64,000 nucleotides of DNA, taken from positions 1 to 64,000 of the forward strand of contig VCJN01002371.1 in assembly GCA_006384855.1 (NCBI GenBank). The letters run 5' to 3'. The notes under the pieces were generated by a model that saw only the letters and a program-made list of their open reading frames with translations, was not told where the DNA came from and made no database searches. The translations under genes were made by a program, and so were the position numbers. This DNA is from Tetraselmis striata. Its lineage: Eukaryota; Chlorophyta; Chlorodendrophyceae; Chlorodendrales; Chlorodendraceae. This document shows positions 33,071 through 44,906 of the stretch, in pieces. Position 1 is the first letter of the stretch. Each line of letters starts with the position of its first letter.

Positions 33071-35548
33071 TTACAGGAGGCCGTCCGGCAGCGGCATCTC
33101 GTTCTGCGCAGTGAGGGCAAGACGCGAGGCTCAGTGAGGCAGCCCAGCGGGCCGAGTGGCGAGTTAGGGGGGGGGGGGGGGGTGCCTTGGGCTGGGCAGG
33201 GGTCGATTCAAGCGCGGGTGCGCGCCGCCGCCGTCGCCGCCGCTCACCTCGAGGATCTGCTCCAGGGTCTGGCGCTTGCGGATGCAGTGCAGGTTGCCCT
33301 CGGTGTCCAGCATCACCTCCGGGATCTGCGACGTGTGATCGAGCGCACAGTCAGGGGCCCCCGCATGTAAAGGGACACCACGAACCGGGGCACCGCCCGC
33401 CGTAAAGGAGGGCGGTCGAGCTGGGTGGGTGGGTGGGTGGTGTTCCCACGCATGTTGTCGGATGGCTGACGGGATTGATATGGCATCGCACGGCGATTAC
33501 ACAACGTAACATCAAGCGGGCGGCCATAACACGAGTTAGAGACCGCATATCACGGTGGCGATGGGGCACGGGGCAATGCGCTTCCAAGACACCGGGGCTG
33601 AGAGACCGATGTGGGGTGTCTGCCGGCACGTCCTTTGTTCCCCAACATGTTTCGTTATATACTCGCTTGGTCTTCCGAGGGCGCAAGGCGGGCACCTTCC
33701 TACACATGCTTCTTCGTGAGCGCACGGCGGCGCCCCTGGCCACGATCAACTCCACACTCACACTTGCAAGTAGGTCGATGCAAAACAGTTCCTGGACTGA
33801 ATTCACTATCTGCATTAAATAATTCCTGCCGCTCAATACAGTAGCAACTATTGTACTTAAAGCTCCTATAATAGCTAGCAGTAACTAGTAACTAGCAGTA
33901 GTTGTAGTTAGGGTCAAAGGATAGAAGTTCTTGGTTCTTGGCTCCCTGGCCTCCTGCTCGACCTTGGTTTCAGGCATATGTCTCTCTTTTCCTGGCAACC
34001 TTTCATACTAGTTGCTGTTAGTTCTGTTTGTAGTGCGCCTATGTTTAAAGCCCCAATGTATAAAATACACATGTTATTGCAGAGATTATGGTATGGGCGT
34101 TCTACATAACATAAGTCCAGGACAGGTATCCAGGACACTCCCGGACAAAGTAGAGGGTCGGCGGCGGGTGGCGAGTAGTACATAACAGCGACACACCCGG
34201 TGCTACAGAGGCACTAGCAGTCACAGCGGCGGATACACGAACGGTCGCTGTGTGGTGGTGGGGGGGGGGGGGGGGCGCACCTCGGGGTAGGAGTTGTAGT
34301 TCTTGGTGCTCATGCTGGAGCAGTAGGCGCCGGAGCCCTCGATCACGAGCAGGTCCCCGACCTGCGCAGCGGCGGGCGGAGCGCCACGGGGTCAGGCGGT
34401 GCCCTGGTCGGGGCCCGGTTGTAAAGCAAGTGGGTTGGGTTGCCCGCACCCGGGAAGGGCGGGGGGGGGGGGGGGGGGTCGGCACCTCGGCGGTCTTCAT
34501 CTTGCGCTCCGTGACAGCCTCGGGGTCGTCCGGGCCCGGCGTGAGGATGTCGCCCGACTCGCAGCAGTGGCCCACGACAACGTAGCTGCCGGCGGCGGGC
34601 GAGCGCGTGAAAGGAGGGGGGGGGGGGGGGGGGATGGCGTCAGCACAGCGCCGGTCGCCGCGTATAAACCCACTCGGAGACACCGAAAAGCGGCGACACA
34701 CTGTTGTCACTGTTGCGGGGGAGGCATGGGGCCGTAGGGGCCGCGGCGCACCTGCTGACGCCCGAGGCGCTGTTTCCCTCGCCCTTGACCACCACGAGCG
34801 GGTGCTGCGCGCCGTAGATGGAGGGGCGCAGCACGTCCGTCATGCCGGCGTCCAGCTTGAGGAAGGTGTGGCCCTCCGCGCCGGTGGAGGTCATGTCCTG
34901 CCACCCGGCGGGGGTGGGGGGGGGGGGGGGGGGGGGGTCCGTTAAAACTCGTACACGCCAGTGGCCACGTGATCATGACGAGCAGCCGTAGCATGTTACG
35001 CTGCGGCGCTGACAATATCATGGTATTTGCAGCACACCGTAATATGGACATGATGCCATTATCGATCCTGTCCCGGCGGCAGAAGTAATGATGCCATGAT
35101 CGATCGTCTGGGTGGTAGGGTTACTCATTTTGCACACGGTGACCAGACATCGCTACAAGTACGGCAGCACTGTTGCCGCGAGAAAGCCCGGGGAACTGTT
35201 GTGGCTTCCTCCCCGCCTCGAGGTTGCGGCGCTCTCTTGTGTTTGTCACATTCATGTCGCAAGATGCAGGAAGGGGTGCACAGGAGGCACGGCCAGGTAG
35301 AACACACGAGGTAATGGAGGATCAATGGTGCCGGCGCGGTTATGGGAACACAGCTGGTTGAAACATGCCTCACCTGCCCAGCTAGAGGTCCCGTCTACAT
35401 AAAACTACTATAGGGAATGGTCCTCTAGTTTGCATAAAAGGCCACTTTGGGGCTCATCCCCGAGGGTGCTCCTAGCTGCGCCGGCACCAGCAGTTTCCCA
35501 TGGAAACTTGGCGCACTTTCTCTCTACTTCCGGTGGCAGGTGGGGGTT

Positions 35549-35582
<34 letters not shown>

Positions 35583-37916
35583 AGGGAGTAGTAGCAGTAG
35601 TCGGGCCCAGTGGGGCCAGTGGAGCCATGTAGGGTGTCATGGTTGGCGTGCATGGGCGCACCTGCACGGTGGACAGCACGGAGCAGGCGTTGGCCAGCAG
35701 GAAGGTGCCGGGCTCAATCTCCAGGTGCAGCTTGCGCCCCGTCTCCTCAGCAAACGCCTCCAGCGCCTCCTTCGCCTGTCCAGCGGGGGGCGCGCACATG
35801 CCAGGCGGTCGTGTGAGCTGAGGGAGGGGCCGGCTGAGCGCATGCCGCTACGGTCATCCTGAGAACTTTGCTGTATATAAACTTTACGCCTCCGGGTACT
35901 CATGACCCCTCCAACACACCCCCCCCCCCCCCCCCCGGCCCCTCCCACCCCCTCTCTTTTAACACAAGATGAGAGAAAACCACGAGATAAAAGAAACGTG
36001 TCTCAGCTGGACATGAGCACATAGACTGTACCACATGGACTGTACATAGACTGTATGCCGTGGGTGTCTCGGCATGATGCAGCTAGCGGTCCATGGCTCT
36101 TGGGGGGCCGTCAAGGCGCGCCTGGCGTGCTGTTTCCGCGTTCTCTGCATTTCAATTAACGTCTGAGAGCCCGGGGGGTACGGGGTGGTCGCATCGCGGG
36201 GCAGCGTACCGGCGCGCCGATGACCTGCAGGTCGGTGTTCTTCTCTGTGCTCATGCGCGCCACCTGCGGAGCGGCGCGCCCCAGGGACGTCATGACAGGC
36301 GCGGGGCGGAGGCAGCGGGGGAACGCCACGCACGCCTAGCAACACCGCATGGTAGCAGGGATGAGCTGGGAAAGCGGGGGGGGGGGGGGGGGGGCACCTT
36401 GTAGCCGCCGCCCATGTTGAGGGTGACCACGTCGGGGAACTGCTTCACGGTGTCCATGTTGAGGTTGGCCACGCGCTGCCACACGGTGGGGTCCGAGCCG
36501 GAGCCGATGTGCGTGTGGATGCGCACCACCTTGAGGTCGTACTTGGCCACAATCTCCTTGGCCTGTGTCGGGGCGGGGGCCGGGGGCGGGGGCGGGAGGG
36601 GAGGCGGCGTACACCGCGGGAAGGGGGGTTCAGGGCCCACGCTGCTGCCGGCGGGAGGGAGGGGCATCACCGCCACACCACACGGTTCTGCTGGCGCCAA
36701 TACATCACTGGATGGATGGATGGGTGAGTGGGGGTGGGGGTGCTGCCAGAGGGTCCGATGGTCGACACAGGACTGGACGGGCGTCTGCCTGGGCGGAGTG
36801 TGGGCCTGCCGTGCTGGAAACTAACAGCGCGTGACCCGAACGGCGCACCGCCAACCCTCTGAGCTCTCCTCTTGATGCAACTCGTGCTCTAGGGTAGCGG
36901 TGGTACACACTTTACTGGCATCATGAGCGCCAGATGTACTGCTCTGTCGAGGAGGACTATCCGCCACCACGTTGTCCATGGGGGGTCGACTTGTGCACAC
37001 GATCAAGTAGTGCGCTCATGTGGAACGCTGGTCCCCCCCCCCCCCCCTCCAACACACACCTCTTCTGCCAGGGAAGACGGTCATGGACGGTTATAGCGTG
37101 CCGGTGCAGGTTTTATGCTGCGGAAGCATGAGGCGGGGTGGCTGTGGGTGAGGCAGGCGGGGTGGCTTGGTGGCTCGGGATGGGGAGAGCGGGGCGCACC
37201 TGGGGCAGCAGCTCGTGCCAGATGCCGAAGGAGGAGGCGGGGCCGCCGACGTTGGTGCGGCCGGTGCCGCCCGAGCCGAGGCCGGGGTTGACGCGCAGGC
37301 CGACCTCCGCGCCGGGGAACGCCTGCCCGTAGCGCTCCAGCTGCTCCAGCGAGCACGCGTTGAGCTTGACGCCCTGCTGCAGCAGCTCCGCGAAGAAGGT
37401 GGGCAGCTCCTGCGTGCTCAGGCTGATCTGTTCCGCCGCAAAGCCGGCCGCCATGGCGCGGCGCACCTCGTAGCCGCTGCTCGCGTCGATGTGGAGGCCC
37501 ATGGAGTGGAACAGCTTGAGCACGGCCGCGTTGGGCGCCGCCTTCATGGCGAAGCGCACCGTCAGGCCGAAGGGGTTGGGGAACGCCAGCGCGGCGGAGG
37601 CCTGCGCGCGCAGCGTGGCCATGTCGTACACATACGCCGGCGTGCCGTACTGCTTGGCCACCTCGCGCGCCGCCTCGGGCCTCAAGAAGCGCAGCGCCTC
37701 ATTGCCGTCCTCGTCCAGGCGCACCGACGCGGTGAGCAGCTCGCTCGGCTCCGCGATGGCCGCGGCGGGCGCGGGGCCGCGGGCGCGCGCCCGGGGGAAG
37801 CGGACGGGCGCCGCCTGGCGGAGAGGGGCGGGGACGGCGCGGCGGGCGCGGGTGGCGCCGCGCGGCGCGGCGGCGGGGCGGGCCGCCAGGGCGATGCTGG
37901 CAGCGGCGGTGGCCAT
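33071..37916 (-). CDS. LYSA: Diaminopimelate decarboxylase
   Basis: The last step of lysine synthesis: decarboxylation of meso-diaminopimelate to L-lysine with PLP, expected in the plastid. Exons (minus strand): 37916-37200, 36562-36398, 36263-36210, 35775-35662, 34897-34752, 34585-34486, 34361-34281, 33325-33248 and 33103-33071. They sum to 495 codons plus stop with every phase closing. The Ala/Arg/Pro-rich N-terminus (about 50 residues) looks like a plastid transit peptide. Motifs in order: [25 protein letters not shown] (Lys for PLP), [50 protein letters not shown] (second-subunit Cys-Glu), [11 protein letters not shown] and [12 protein letters not shown]. The usual EPGR arginine is Thr here. 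Eight introns, most with poly-C on the sense strand; a C-run also lies at 35919-35936 in the opposite sense. It ends tail-to-tail with the MBL-like gene. Confidence 0.93.
35551..35580. repeat. G30 homopolymer in diaminopimelate decarboxylase intron 4
   Basis: Thirty consecutive G on the plus strand, poly-C on the transcript. It lies about 80 bases beyond the donor CAG|GTGCGCCC at 35662. Other sense-strand C runs of this gene are at 33167-33182, 34260-34275, 34461-34478, 34616-34634, 34916-34937 and 36376-36394. Confidence 0.9.
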
Positions 37917-39112
37917 GATGGCTGTCTTTTGGGGGGGGGGGGTGTCTGGGCGAGGGGCGGGCTGGAGGAGGGACAAGGGGGGTTAGCGTTAGAGGCAGCC
38001 AGGCCAGGCAGCCAGCAGCCGAGCCTGTGCCTCAACGTGCGTACGCTCATCTGCGCTAGCCCTCCAAAGCAAAGGAGTCTCACTGCCTCAACGCTGCGCG
38101 AACGGGAGAGCGCCACTCCCCCACCACCCCACACACACCAAACACACACACACGCCGCCTGGGGACGCCCCACGCCACCTCCCCAAGCACGCCCTCCCAT
38201 GGCCCCCATTCCCAGGCGCTGTGTAGCTTGCCATCCGATCCAACCTTGCGCAATACACGAGAAGTCAAGCATTCCTGATCGCCTCTATGGCGAGCGCTGC
38301 AGTCCTCGCCCGAGCCCCCCCACCCCCACCCGCCGACCCCGACCATTTCTTAGAGTCCTCGCAACCCCAATCGGACGAGACCCCCCCCCCCCCCCCCCCC
38401 CCGCCCCCCCCGAAAAAAAACAATAATAACCCTTCGACGCGAACTCGCGCCCCGCGCGCGGTGCGAGCGGCTGCACAGGGGATGGCCTTGCATACTGAGT
38501 GGGGCTAACCGGTACGGTCTGGGCTAGGCTAAGCTTCGGAGAAGTGGGCGCTGGCAAGGGAGTGGGGAAGGAAGGGGCCGAGCGATGAGCGGTGAGCGGC
38601 GCTGCGGTGATGGTTGTCGGCGGCGGCAGGGGGGGGGTGGGGGGGGGTCGGCAGGCGGCGGTCGCCGCGCGGCGTCAGCAGCACGCACGGGCCGCCAAGT
38701 GAGGGCTGGGGGCGAGGACGCTCACCGATGCGACTGCTCCCTGAGGTTGTTGTCGGAGGTAGAGTTGTTGGGGAGAGAACGGAAGTGGGGGCGGCAGGCG
38801 GTCCGCTTGCTCAGCAGAGGTCGCCTGCCGCCGTGCCCGCCCCGACAGCGGAGGCCTGCTGCGCGCAGCACGGAGGTCTGCTACCCGCCTTGCGCAGGCC
38901 GCCACGGCGCCACGTCACTGCTGGTCCGGCGGATCGACGACGCCCGCGCTGGCGGAGTAAGTTGCCTTCGAGGGAACTAAAGTGTTTGGATGCAGTACTC
39001 AGTTTATTAGCGACTGTATCTGCAATAGTTCACAACTACTAACACACTGATGCGCGCCAAAATATGGAGAATCCTCGTATAAGCCCCTAGGTGGAAGAAA
39101 TTATGTTTGGAG
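37917..39112. other. Upstream region of diaminopimelate decarboxylase
   Basis: GC-rich DNA with G/C-runs (37929-37941 G; 38381-38402 C) and a CACACACACACAC patch near 38140-38152. Frames such as 38585-38980 (+) are Gly/Arg-rich and unsupported. The region probably contains the promoter, but no element can be named. Confidence 0.4.
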
Positions 39113-39346
39113 CTGTTTTCTTGGGGTTTCCTGTCCCCCTCCCTTCACCCTAGGGTATGCGGGTGTCGACACCGGCTGCCCGCCGCCTCTGCGCCACGCC
39201 AGTAATGGACCGCGGGCAATCCTGGTGCTTCAACACTAATGCCGATGTGTGGCACTTTGCTTGCGTGCCGGTCGCGGCGAAAATAACACTCGCCCCAATA
39301 CCCATCAAATCTTCTAAAACCATCATCGTCCGCTAGACGGGACCAC
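39113..39346 (+). repeat. Left direct repeat of the recombinase element
   Basis: About 234 bases, roughly 80-85% identical by eye to 42294-42524 in the same orientation. Differences are scattered substitutions and 1-3 base indels, implying the two repeats have diverged since insertion. Confidence 0.8.
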
Positions 39347-39870
39347 TTTCTAAGCTTTGTGTTGGCCTCCTGCCCGCACGACACGAACTTGTTGCTGCGG
39401 ACTGTGCAGAGTGCTTAGGCCCCCAGAAAACGGTACTAAAGCTTCCACTCTCCCCTCTCGCGGCTACTATATCACTAACTAGCTTCAACCGATTGAGGCC
39501 GTTCTTTTCTTTCTTCTCTACGCGGCTCCGTCCCGGACGAACCCTTCGCTATGTTTGGCGGCAACTTACCCACCGCCCCCAAGATGATCGACGCCGGCAA
39601 ATAAAGCGGCGGCCGTCACGAGTGTTGACACGAACGCCGGCTACCGCGCAAAGGCCGCATCGAGGCGGCGCAAACCATCTCATCCGGGAGAAGCTTTCTA
39701 GGTCCACCTAGTAAGAGACTCCGATGCCGCCGGTTGCCGCCGGCAAACATGACGCCATTCCAGGCGAGAACGAGTCCCGCGCCGGTGATCAGGACCAAAA
39801 TGTCCGTGCGCCCGTCGCTCCCTCGAGCGAACCCCACTACCTTGATTAGAAAATCGCCCTCGCTACTGCT

Positions 39871-40497
39871 GTGCCCGGTTTTGAAACCGGGATGATGCCC
39901 GACAGTCTGCGACGCCTAGGGCCCTTCCCCATCGCCCTCGACCGTGTGCTCGGGTACATGCTTGGTAACCCTCGCCTTCAGCCGGCGGCGGCGGATGCGA
40001 ACTACCACGCCGCATGCTATAAGACCTTCATCGCCGGCTTGGCCGTCGAGTTGCGTGGGCCTGCTAGCACCGGCATGCGTGAGCGACTGGATTATGCCGG
40101 CCTTCGGACAACGGCTCGAGGCCGTCGTCCACGGCGTGGAGGCCTTCGACGACGGTCATCGGTTCCGCTTGGCATACCTCCGGAAGCAATGGGACACGCA
40201 TGTGCACAACGGCAACACCTTCGTACTCGGCGTTGTGCGGGAGCGCTACCTCCGCCCCGGCACCGAGAACATGGGGTCGCCCGACTTCACCGATTTGGAC
40301 CGCGTCTACGACGCAAACATCGCAAGCGCTGCGAGCACGACAACCCGTCAGCGCTACTTCAGCGGTGCATGCCGACGCAACGACCGCGACCGGGACGGCG
40401 GCGGCAATAACCGCGACAACTTCAGGAATGCGCGTCATCCTAGGCGCGAGGCGGCCGCGCCACGAGCCACCGTCACCAAGGACGTCACCAGAGACTA
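39871..40497 (+). pseudogene. Gag-like protein of the recombinase element, frameshifted
   Basis: The first half reads in one frame from 39871 (RRLGPFPIALDRVLGYMLGN, then YHAACYKTFIAGLAVELRGP and MRERLDYAG). It continues in the next frame from about 40094 (FGQRLEAVVHGVEAFDDGHR, RLAYLRKQWDTHVHNGN, SPDFTDLDRVYDANI), ending in an Arg/Asp/Asn-rich tail (RRNDRDRDGGGNNRDN) and a stop at 40495-40497. The helical body and basic tail are gag-like, with no zinc knuckle. A single +1 shift separates the halves. Confidence 0.5.
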
Positions 40498-40934
40498 GAA
40501 TAAGGGGAAGGCAAAGGCTGAGGCCCCCTCTGCCGACAAGGCCAAATGATGGGGTGCTCCGCCGCGCCGACTCCATGCAACTGCGTTGCGACGACACTCC
40601 CCCGGCCGCTGGAGTCGTCTGCATGAGCGGAATACCCTCACCACTCACCCCCGTGCGCGCGTTGTCGTCCTTCCCCTACCCTCGCCGAAGTCAACCCCTC
40701 CGGTTGTAATATGTCCTTCCGCATCACGAGGCTACTCCGACTCCCACTTTCAGGCGCGCCCGTCCCGACCTGTCGCGCTGACCCTCTTTGCCCGTCGCTC
40801 ACGCAACGGCCTCTCGCGGGCGGGCCGGCAGGCCCGATACGTACTCGCGCGACGCCCGTTACGAGATCAACGGTTGCAGTACCCTATCTACGTGGCATCA
40901 CCTTCGTGCTACACATGGTCCCGTAGCCACTAGC

Positions 40935-42220
40935 ACCCGGCGCGAGCGTTACCGACATATCCGGAAGCAACGTACGGCGCGTTTCGACGCATCCGCCGCA
41001 CCACGAAGACGCCTACTTCATCGCCAACGCCGAGACGAAGTGCCCTTGGAGCGAGCCCATGCGAGGCAACATCAAAGACCTCTACGGGACGGACGATTGG
41101 GGCGCCAAGTAGTTGCTCGACCTCCCGACTACCGCTCAAGGAAAGCACATTTTCCAACTACGAAGGCAATATTCGCCTCTTTGCCGAATTTTGCATCGAC
41201 GAAGAAGGTATTTCCCCCTTGGACGGCTCCGAGTCTACCTGCGTCCGCTACCTCATCTAGATTGCGGAGCGCGGCACCATCGGCGCCAGCTCTCTGAAAC
41301 CTTACCTCTCGGTCATCAACACGTTCTTGAGTCACACCGGTCGGAATGACGCTCCGGCCGCCGGCCCAACAATCGTTGACATGAAGCGCGCGCTTCAAAT
41401 CCGTCAGCTCAAGACCAGCGAAGGGCTTCGGCGACCCCCTTTGCCATGCGACATCATCATCATCGAAATCCTCGACGACCTTGCTACCCTTACTATGACC
41501 ACCCCCGACTACGGCACCATCCTTCGTGAAGGCGCCGCGGTGTGCTCGACGTGTATGTTCTACTCCCGCGGCGGTGAGTTAAGCGTCTCCTGCCGACTCC
41601 GCGACATTGTCGTCGACGCCCACAACATCACCCTCTTCGTCAACCGCGAGAAGGGGAGGCGGGGGGGGGGAGGGGGGGGGCACCGCAAGCGTCGAGACGG
41701 GTTCAAGCCCCTACTTCAAATCCCTGCCACTGCCGTAGCGTGCCCACTTGGACAGCCCTTCTACGCCGCTTTATCACCTATATATCGCGATTTGGCGTTC
41801 CAGACAGTCCCCTCCGTCAAGCACCATGATCTATTATGGGCGCTCCTCGGCGACGGGGCTACCCCGCCCTTTACGTGGAACGCCTCCACCCTCGGCGACT
41901 GGCTCAAGCGGGCCGACGGCCGCATCAATCGAGCCCCCCCCCCCCCCCCCCCCCCCCCCAATCCGCCCGCCCGAAGCATGTGTGCGGGCCACGCACTCCT
42001 TACGAAAGGGCGCGGCGACTAGCGCAAACGCACCCGGCGCGCCCTTGGACAAAATCCGTCATTGGGGCGGTTGGGCCCACAATTCTGCGGTAATCACCGA
42101 CTACATCGACCCGACAACGCTAAGTATCCGCACCGCTGCGCTTATTTTCGGGTTGTTCTCCCCCACTGTGGTCTTTCGCAGCCTTCTCGGCAGCGCTCCC
42201 GCTCCGTCGGCGCCGCCCCC
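40935..42220 (+). pseudogene. Tyrosine recombinase (DIRS/PAT-like), interrupted
   Basis: The N-terminal part reads AYFIANAETKCPWSEPMRGN, then DLYGTDDWGAK and a TAG at 41110-41112. The core-binding (SAM-like) domain reads NYEGNIRLFAEFCIDEEG, then a TAG at 41258-41260, then IAERGTIGASSLKPYLSVIN. The catalytic domain has AAVCSTCMFYSRGGELSV (first Arg) and LRDIVVDAHNITLFVNREKG. After a frame change at the C26 run (41934-41959) come ATHSLRKGAAT (HxxR), LDKIRHWGGWAHNSAVITDY and the nucleophile Tyr in DYID (codon 42102-42104). The R-H-R-H-Y set is visible, so the fold is secure, but two stops and homopolymer-linked frame changes make this copy inactive unless the runs are spliced out. Confidence 0.8.
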
Positions 42221-42293
42221 GCCGTCCCCTCCGCAGTCAGGAAGACTCAGGTGGCTAATATCCCTTGCCTACCCCCCTTTAATCTGTTTAGAG

Positions 42294-42524
42294 TTGTATT
42301 CTTGGGGTTTCATGTCCCCCTCCCTTCACCCTAGGTATGCGGGTGTCGACACCGGCTGCCCGCGGCCTCTGCGCAACGCCAGTAATTGATCGCGGGCGGC
42401 TTAGGTGCTTCATCACTAACATGTTTATGTGCGGCACTTTGCGTGCCGCCCGCGGCGAAACAATCGGTCACCCCAGCACCTATCAAATCTTATAAAAACA
42501 TCATCGTCCGCTAAACGGGACCAC
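42294..42524 (+). repeat. Right direct repeat of the recombinase element
   Basis: Partner of 39113-39346, same orientation, about 70 bases downstream of the end of the recombinase frame. Confidence 0.8.
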
Positions 42525-44864
42525 ACCCAAAGTAGCACATCGTATTGTTGTAAATGCCGTACGTGTAAATAGATAGATCAAGGCTGACAATCGACGTCGG
42601 TCGGCAGTTGGCAACGTTGGCGGCCACTGCCGGTATTGAAAACTAATGCCATGTTTCCAACTAATTTTGCGCTGCCAAGACGAAGATCAACAGCCAACGT
42701 GACGCAACTCAATCGACGCAACTCCCACTCGGCCTAACCAGAGGATGAAGGGACCATATCTAGGTGTGGCCAGCGCTGCGGGGTCACCGCCGGTCATTAT
42801 GCGGGTCATGTGGATCGCGTAAGTGGTGGGAGTGAACGTGGGCGGTCAGCTACATATCAAGTGCCCTAATAGGCTTCAATCAACACGGGCATCGGTAACA
42901 CCCACCCTTGGGACTCGCACCGACTGATTGGCTGTCACCAAGAGCACCGAGGCATCGGCATGTATATAGTATGAGTAACCTTCTTGAACTGCTGCGTGTT
43001 GTTCGTCGGGTGCGGCATGGTCGGCGATGCCCTCGCCAATCGTTCACTAGCGACCTGACCCCGCTATATATATACTGTCTGCGAGTGACAGCGGCGCGAC
43101 GCGGCTCTCGTTCGGTATATGCATCCTAAGCATCCGTCCCCACCGTGCGTCCTTAACTATTGTCGCCAAGGTACAGTTCGGCTTCTCTAGAATCTGACAC
43201 GGTCAAGCCCTCCGAGCGACAATGTGTTGGTCGCACGGAATTAGGTTGTTCTCGCCGAGACCCGGCAACTTTGCGCCTAACACCCCAACCAGTTTGCGCC
43301 CCCCGTCCGCTGGGCCGGCCACCGCCTTGCGCATGTCCACCGCCGACATGTAACAATCTTAGTGCTAAAATACCTCCGCGATGTCGAGTATCGCGCGGCC
43401 CACCCTTACTCGCTACATAGCCGCTATATCTTTCGTTCATTGCTGGCGTGCTCGAGACGCAAGCATCTCCGCCCGCTGACGCGTCACACGCCATTGCTCT
43501 CGTGGTCGCGCGAGGCGGGAGTCGGGAGCCGTGCGTTTTACTTTATCTGAAACCCGCCACTCCCTCACCCCCGAATTGCGGCTAGGGCAACGCATGTGCC
43601 CATTCCACCTAGGGTTGGCGCGATGTTCTCCGGATAACATTTGATTAAATGAGCAAAACGTGCACCATAGAACCCCCCCCCCCCCCCCCCCCCCCCCCCG
43701 ACCAGATGCCAGGAGGCCATGATATGCGGAGTTGCGGAGAATTCTGAGCGTGTCGAACCTTAGGGCATGTTGCACTTAGGACATCTTCTCGCTACATATA
43801 CTGATATCATCGCCGGAGTAGGTGAGCGATGATTCTGATTATTTAAAAAACCCACTTCCACGAGGCGGCCGAATAATCAAGAATGGCTGCGAGGCACCCT
43901 GGACGAGGAGCGGGCGCAATTGTTTATATTGGCTGGGTGATGCTACCCATCTGTGCCATTAGCAATACCGAGGGCGCTGAGAACAGGTGTTGATCAGCGA
44001 TAGCGGATTTCTTGTCTTGGACAGGGCCTCGCCGGCTCGCCCAAGGAGGCCGCAGTGAATATGCCTACGCGGGAATGAATACGTTGTAGCAGAGCTGCTG
44101 CTGTGCGCACCGGCTGAGCGCGTTATGCTCGCTCACGCAGGGTCCGGATCACTGCACGTTTCCGCGAGCATGATCGTTAGGTTCACGTATTGTTCCCGTA
44201 AAATATTCGGATAAAACTCGCTCGCGTCGTCCGGATCCCGCGCGCAGCCAAACGCGCGCTGCGCGCGCAGCAGGACGAACACGCGCGACGTCTACGACGA
44301 AGTAGCGCATCGCACGCCAGGTAGACATGTGGAGCGGCCGCGCGGCAGCTGCTGGGCGTCCCACATTCCCCACAAGCCGACCTCTGCACCGGCACGCGGC
44401 GCGAACCTGGCGCTTGAACTCGAGGCCCCCCTCCCCGCCACTCCACCGGACCTGCCCTCTGGATCGGTCCGGTCCTGTACCGGGCGGTCCCCAGCTAGCG
44501 AGTGGTGTCGGCAGCAGGCAGAGGGGCCCCACCGCATGTCTCGGGGCGCCCCCCGCTGGGACGCACCGCTGCAAGGTACCTCCTCGTATGCTCGCCCCTC
44601 CTTCTCCGGCCTCCCTCCCCCGAGCTCGGTGGACGCTGCCGCTGGTAAATTTCCTGCATAATTGTCGCTTCTTGGTCGACGGAGCGCTGTCGTGCCACCT
44701 GCGTCTCTCGGACACCACATAGCCAACATACGCGGGCGGCGCGGGGTCAGACGGCGAGGCGAAAAAAAAATGGGGGGGGGGGGGGGGGAGGGGGCGGTAA
44801 ACGCCGCGCAGCTGCCAGGATGTCTGCCAAAGGGAGCGCATGTTGCCCTCCGATGCAGACTGAA

Positions 44865-44897
<33 letters not shown>

Positions 44898-44906
44898 ATC
44901 CTGCAG
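42525..44906. other. Intergenic DNA and probable 5' part of the profilin-like gene
   Basis: No exon could be fixed between 42525 and 44800. A C27 run lies at 43673-43699, a G run at 44773-44788 and a C32 run at 44866-44897, the last ending 9 bases before the first recognised profilin exon. A 260-codon minus-strand frame at 44149-44931 has no recognisable domain. The first profilin exon with the start codon should lie here, probably within about 44700-44865. Confidence 0.4.

Larger units (their letters stand above)
39113..42524 (+). mobile_element. Tyrosine-recombinase element flanked by ~230-bp direct repeats
   Basis: Direct repeats at 39113-39346 and 42294-42524 share TTGGGGTTTC, CCCTCCCTTCACCCTAG, TATGCGGGTGTCGACACCGG, CCAGTAATKGA and CATCATCGTCCGCTA, among others. 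Between them lie a gag-like frame and a tyrosine recombinase (separate entries). This plan (direct repeats, gag, recombinase on one strand) suggests a DIRS/PAT-like retroelement. No reverse transcriptase or RNase H motif was seen in the 3.4 kb, so it may be a deletion derivative or a DNA-only Crypton-like element. Stops and frameshifts show decay. Confidence 0.75.

Noticed and set aside
37167..38426. A 419-codon plus-strand frame
   Set aside because: Antisense to decarboxylase exon 1; its length comes from GC-rich codons.
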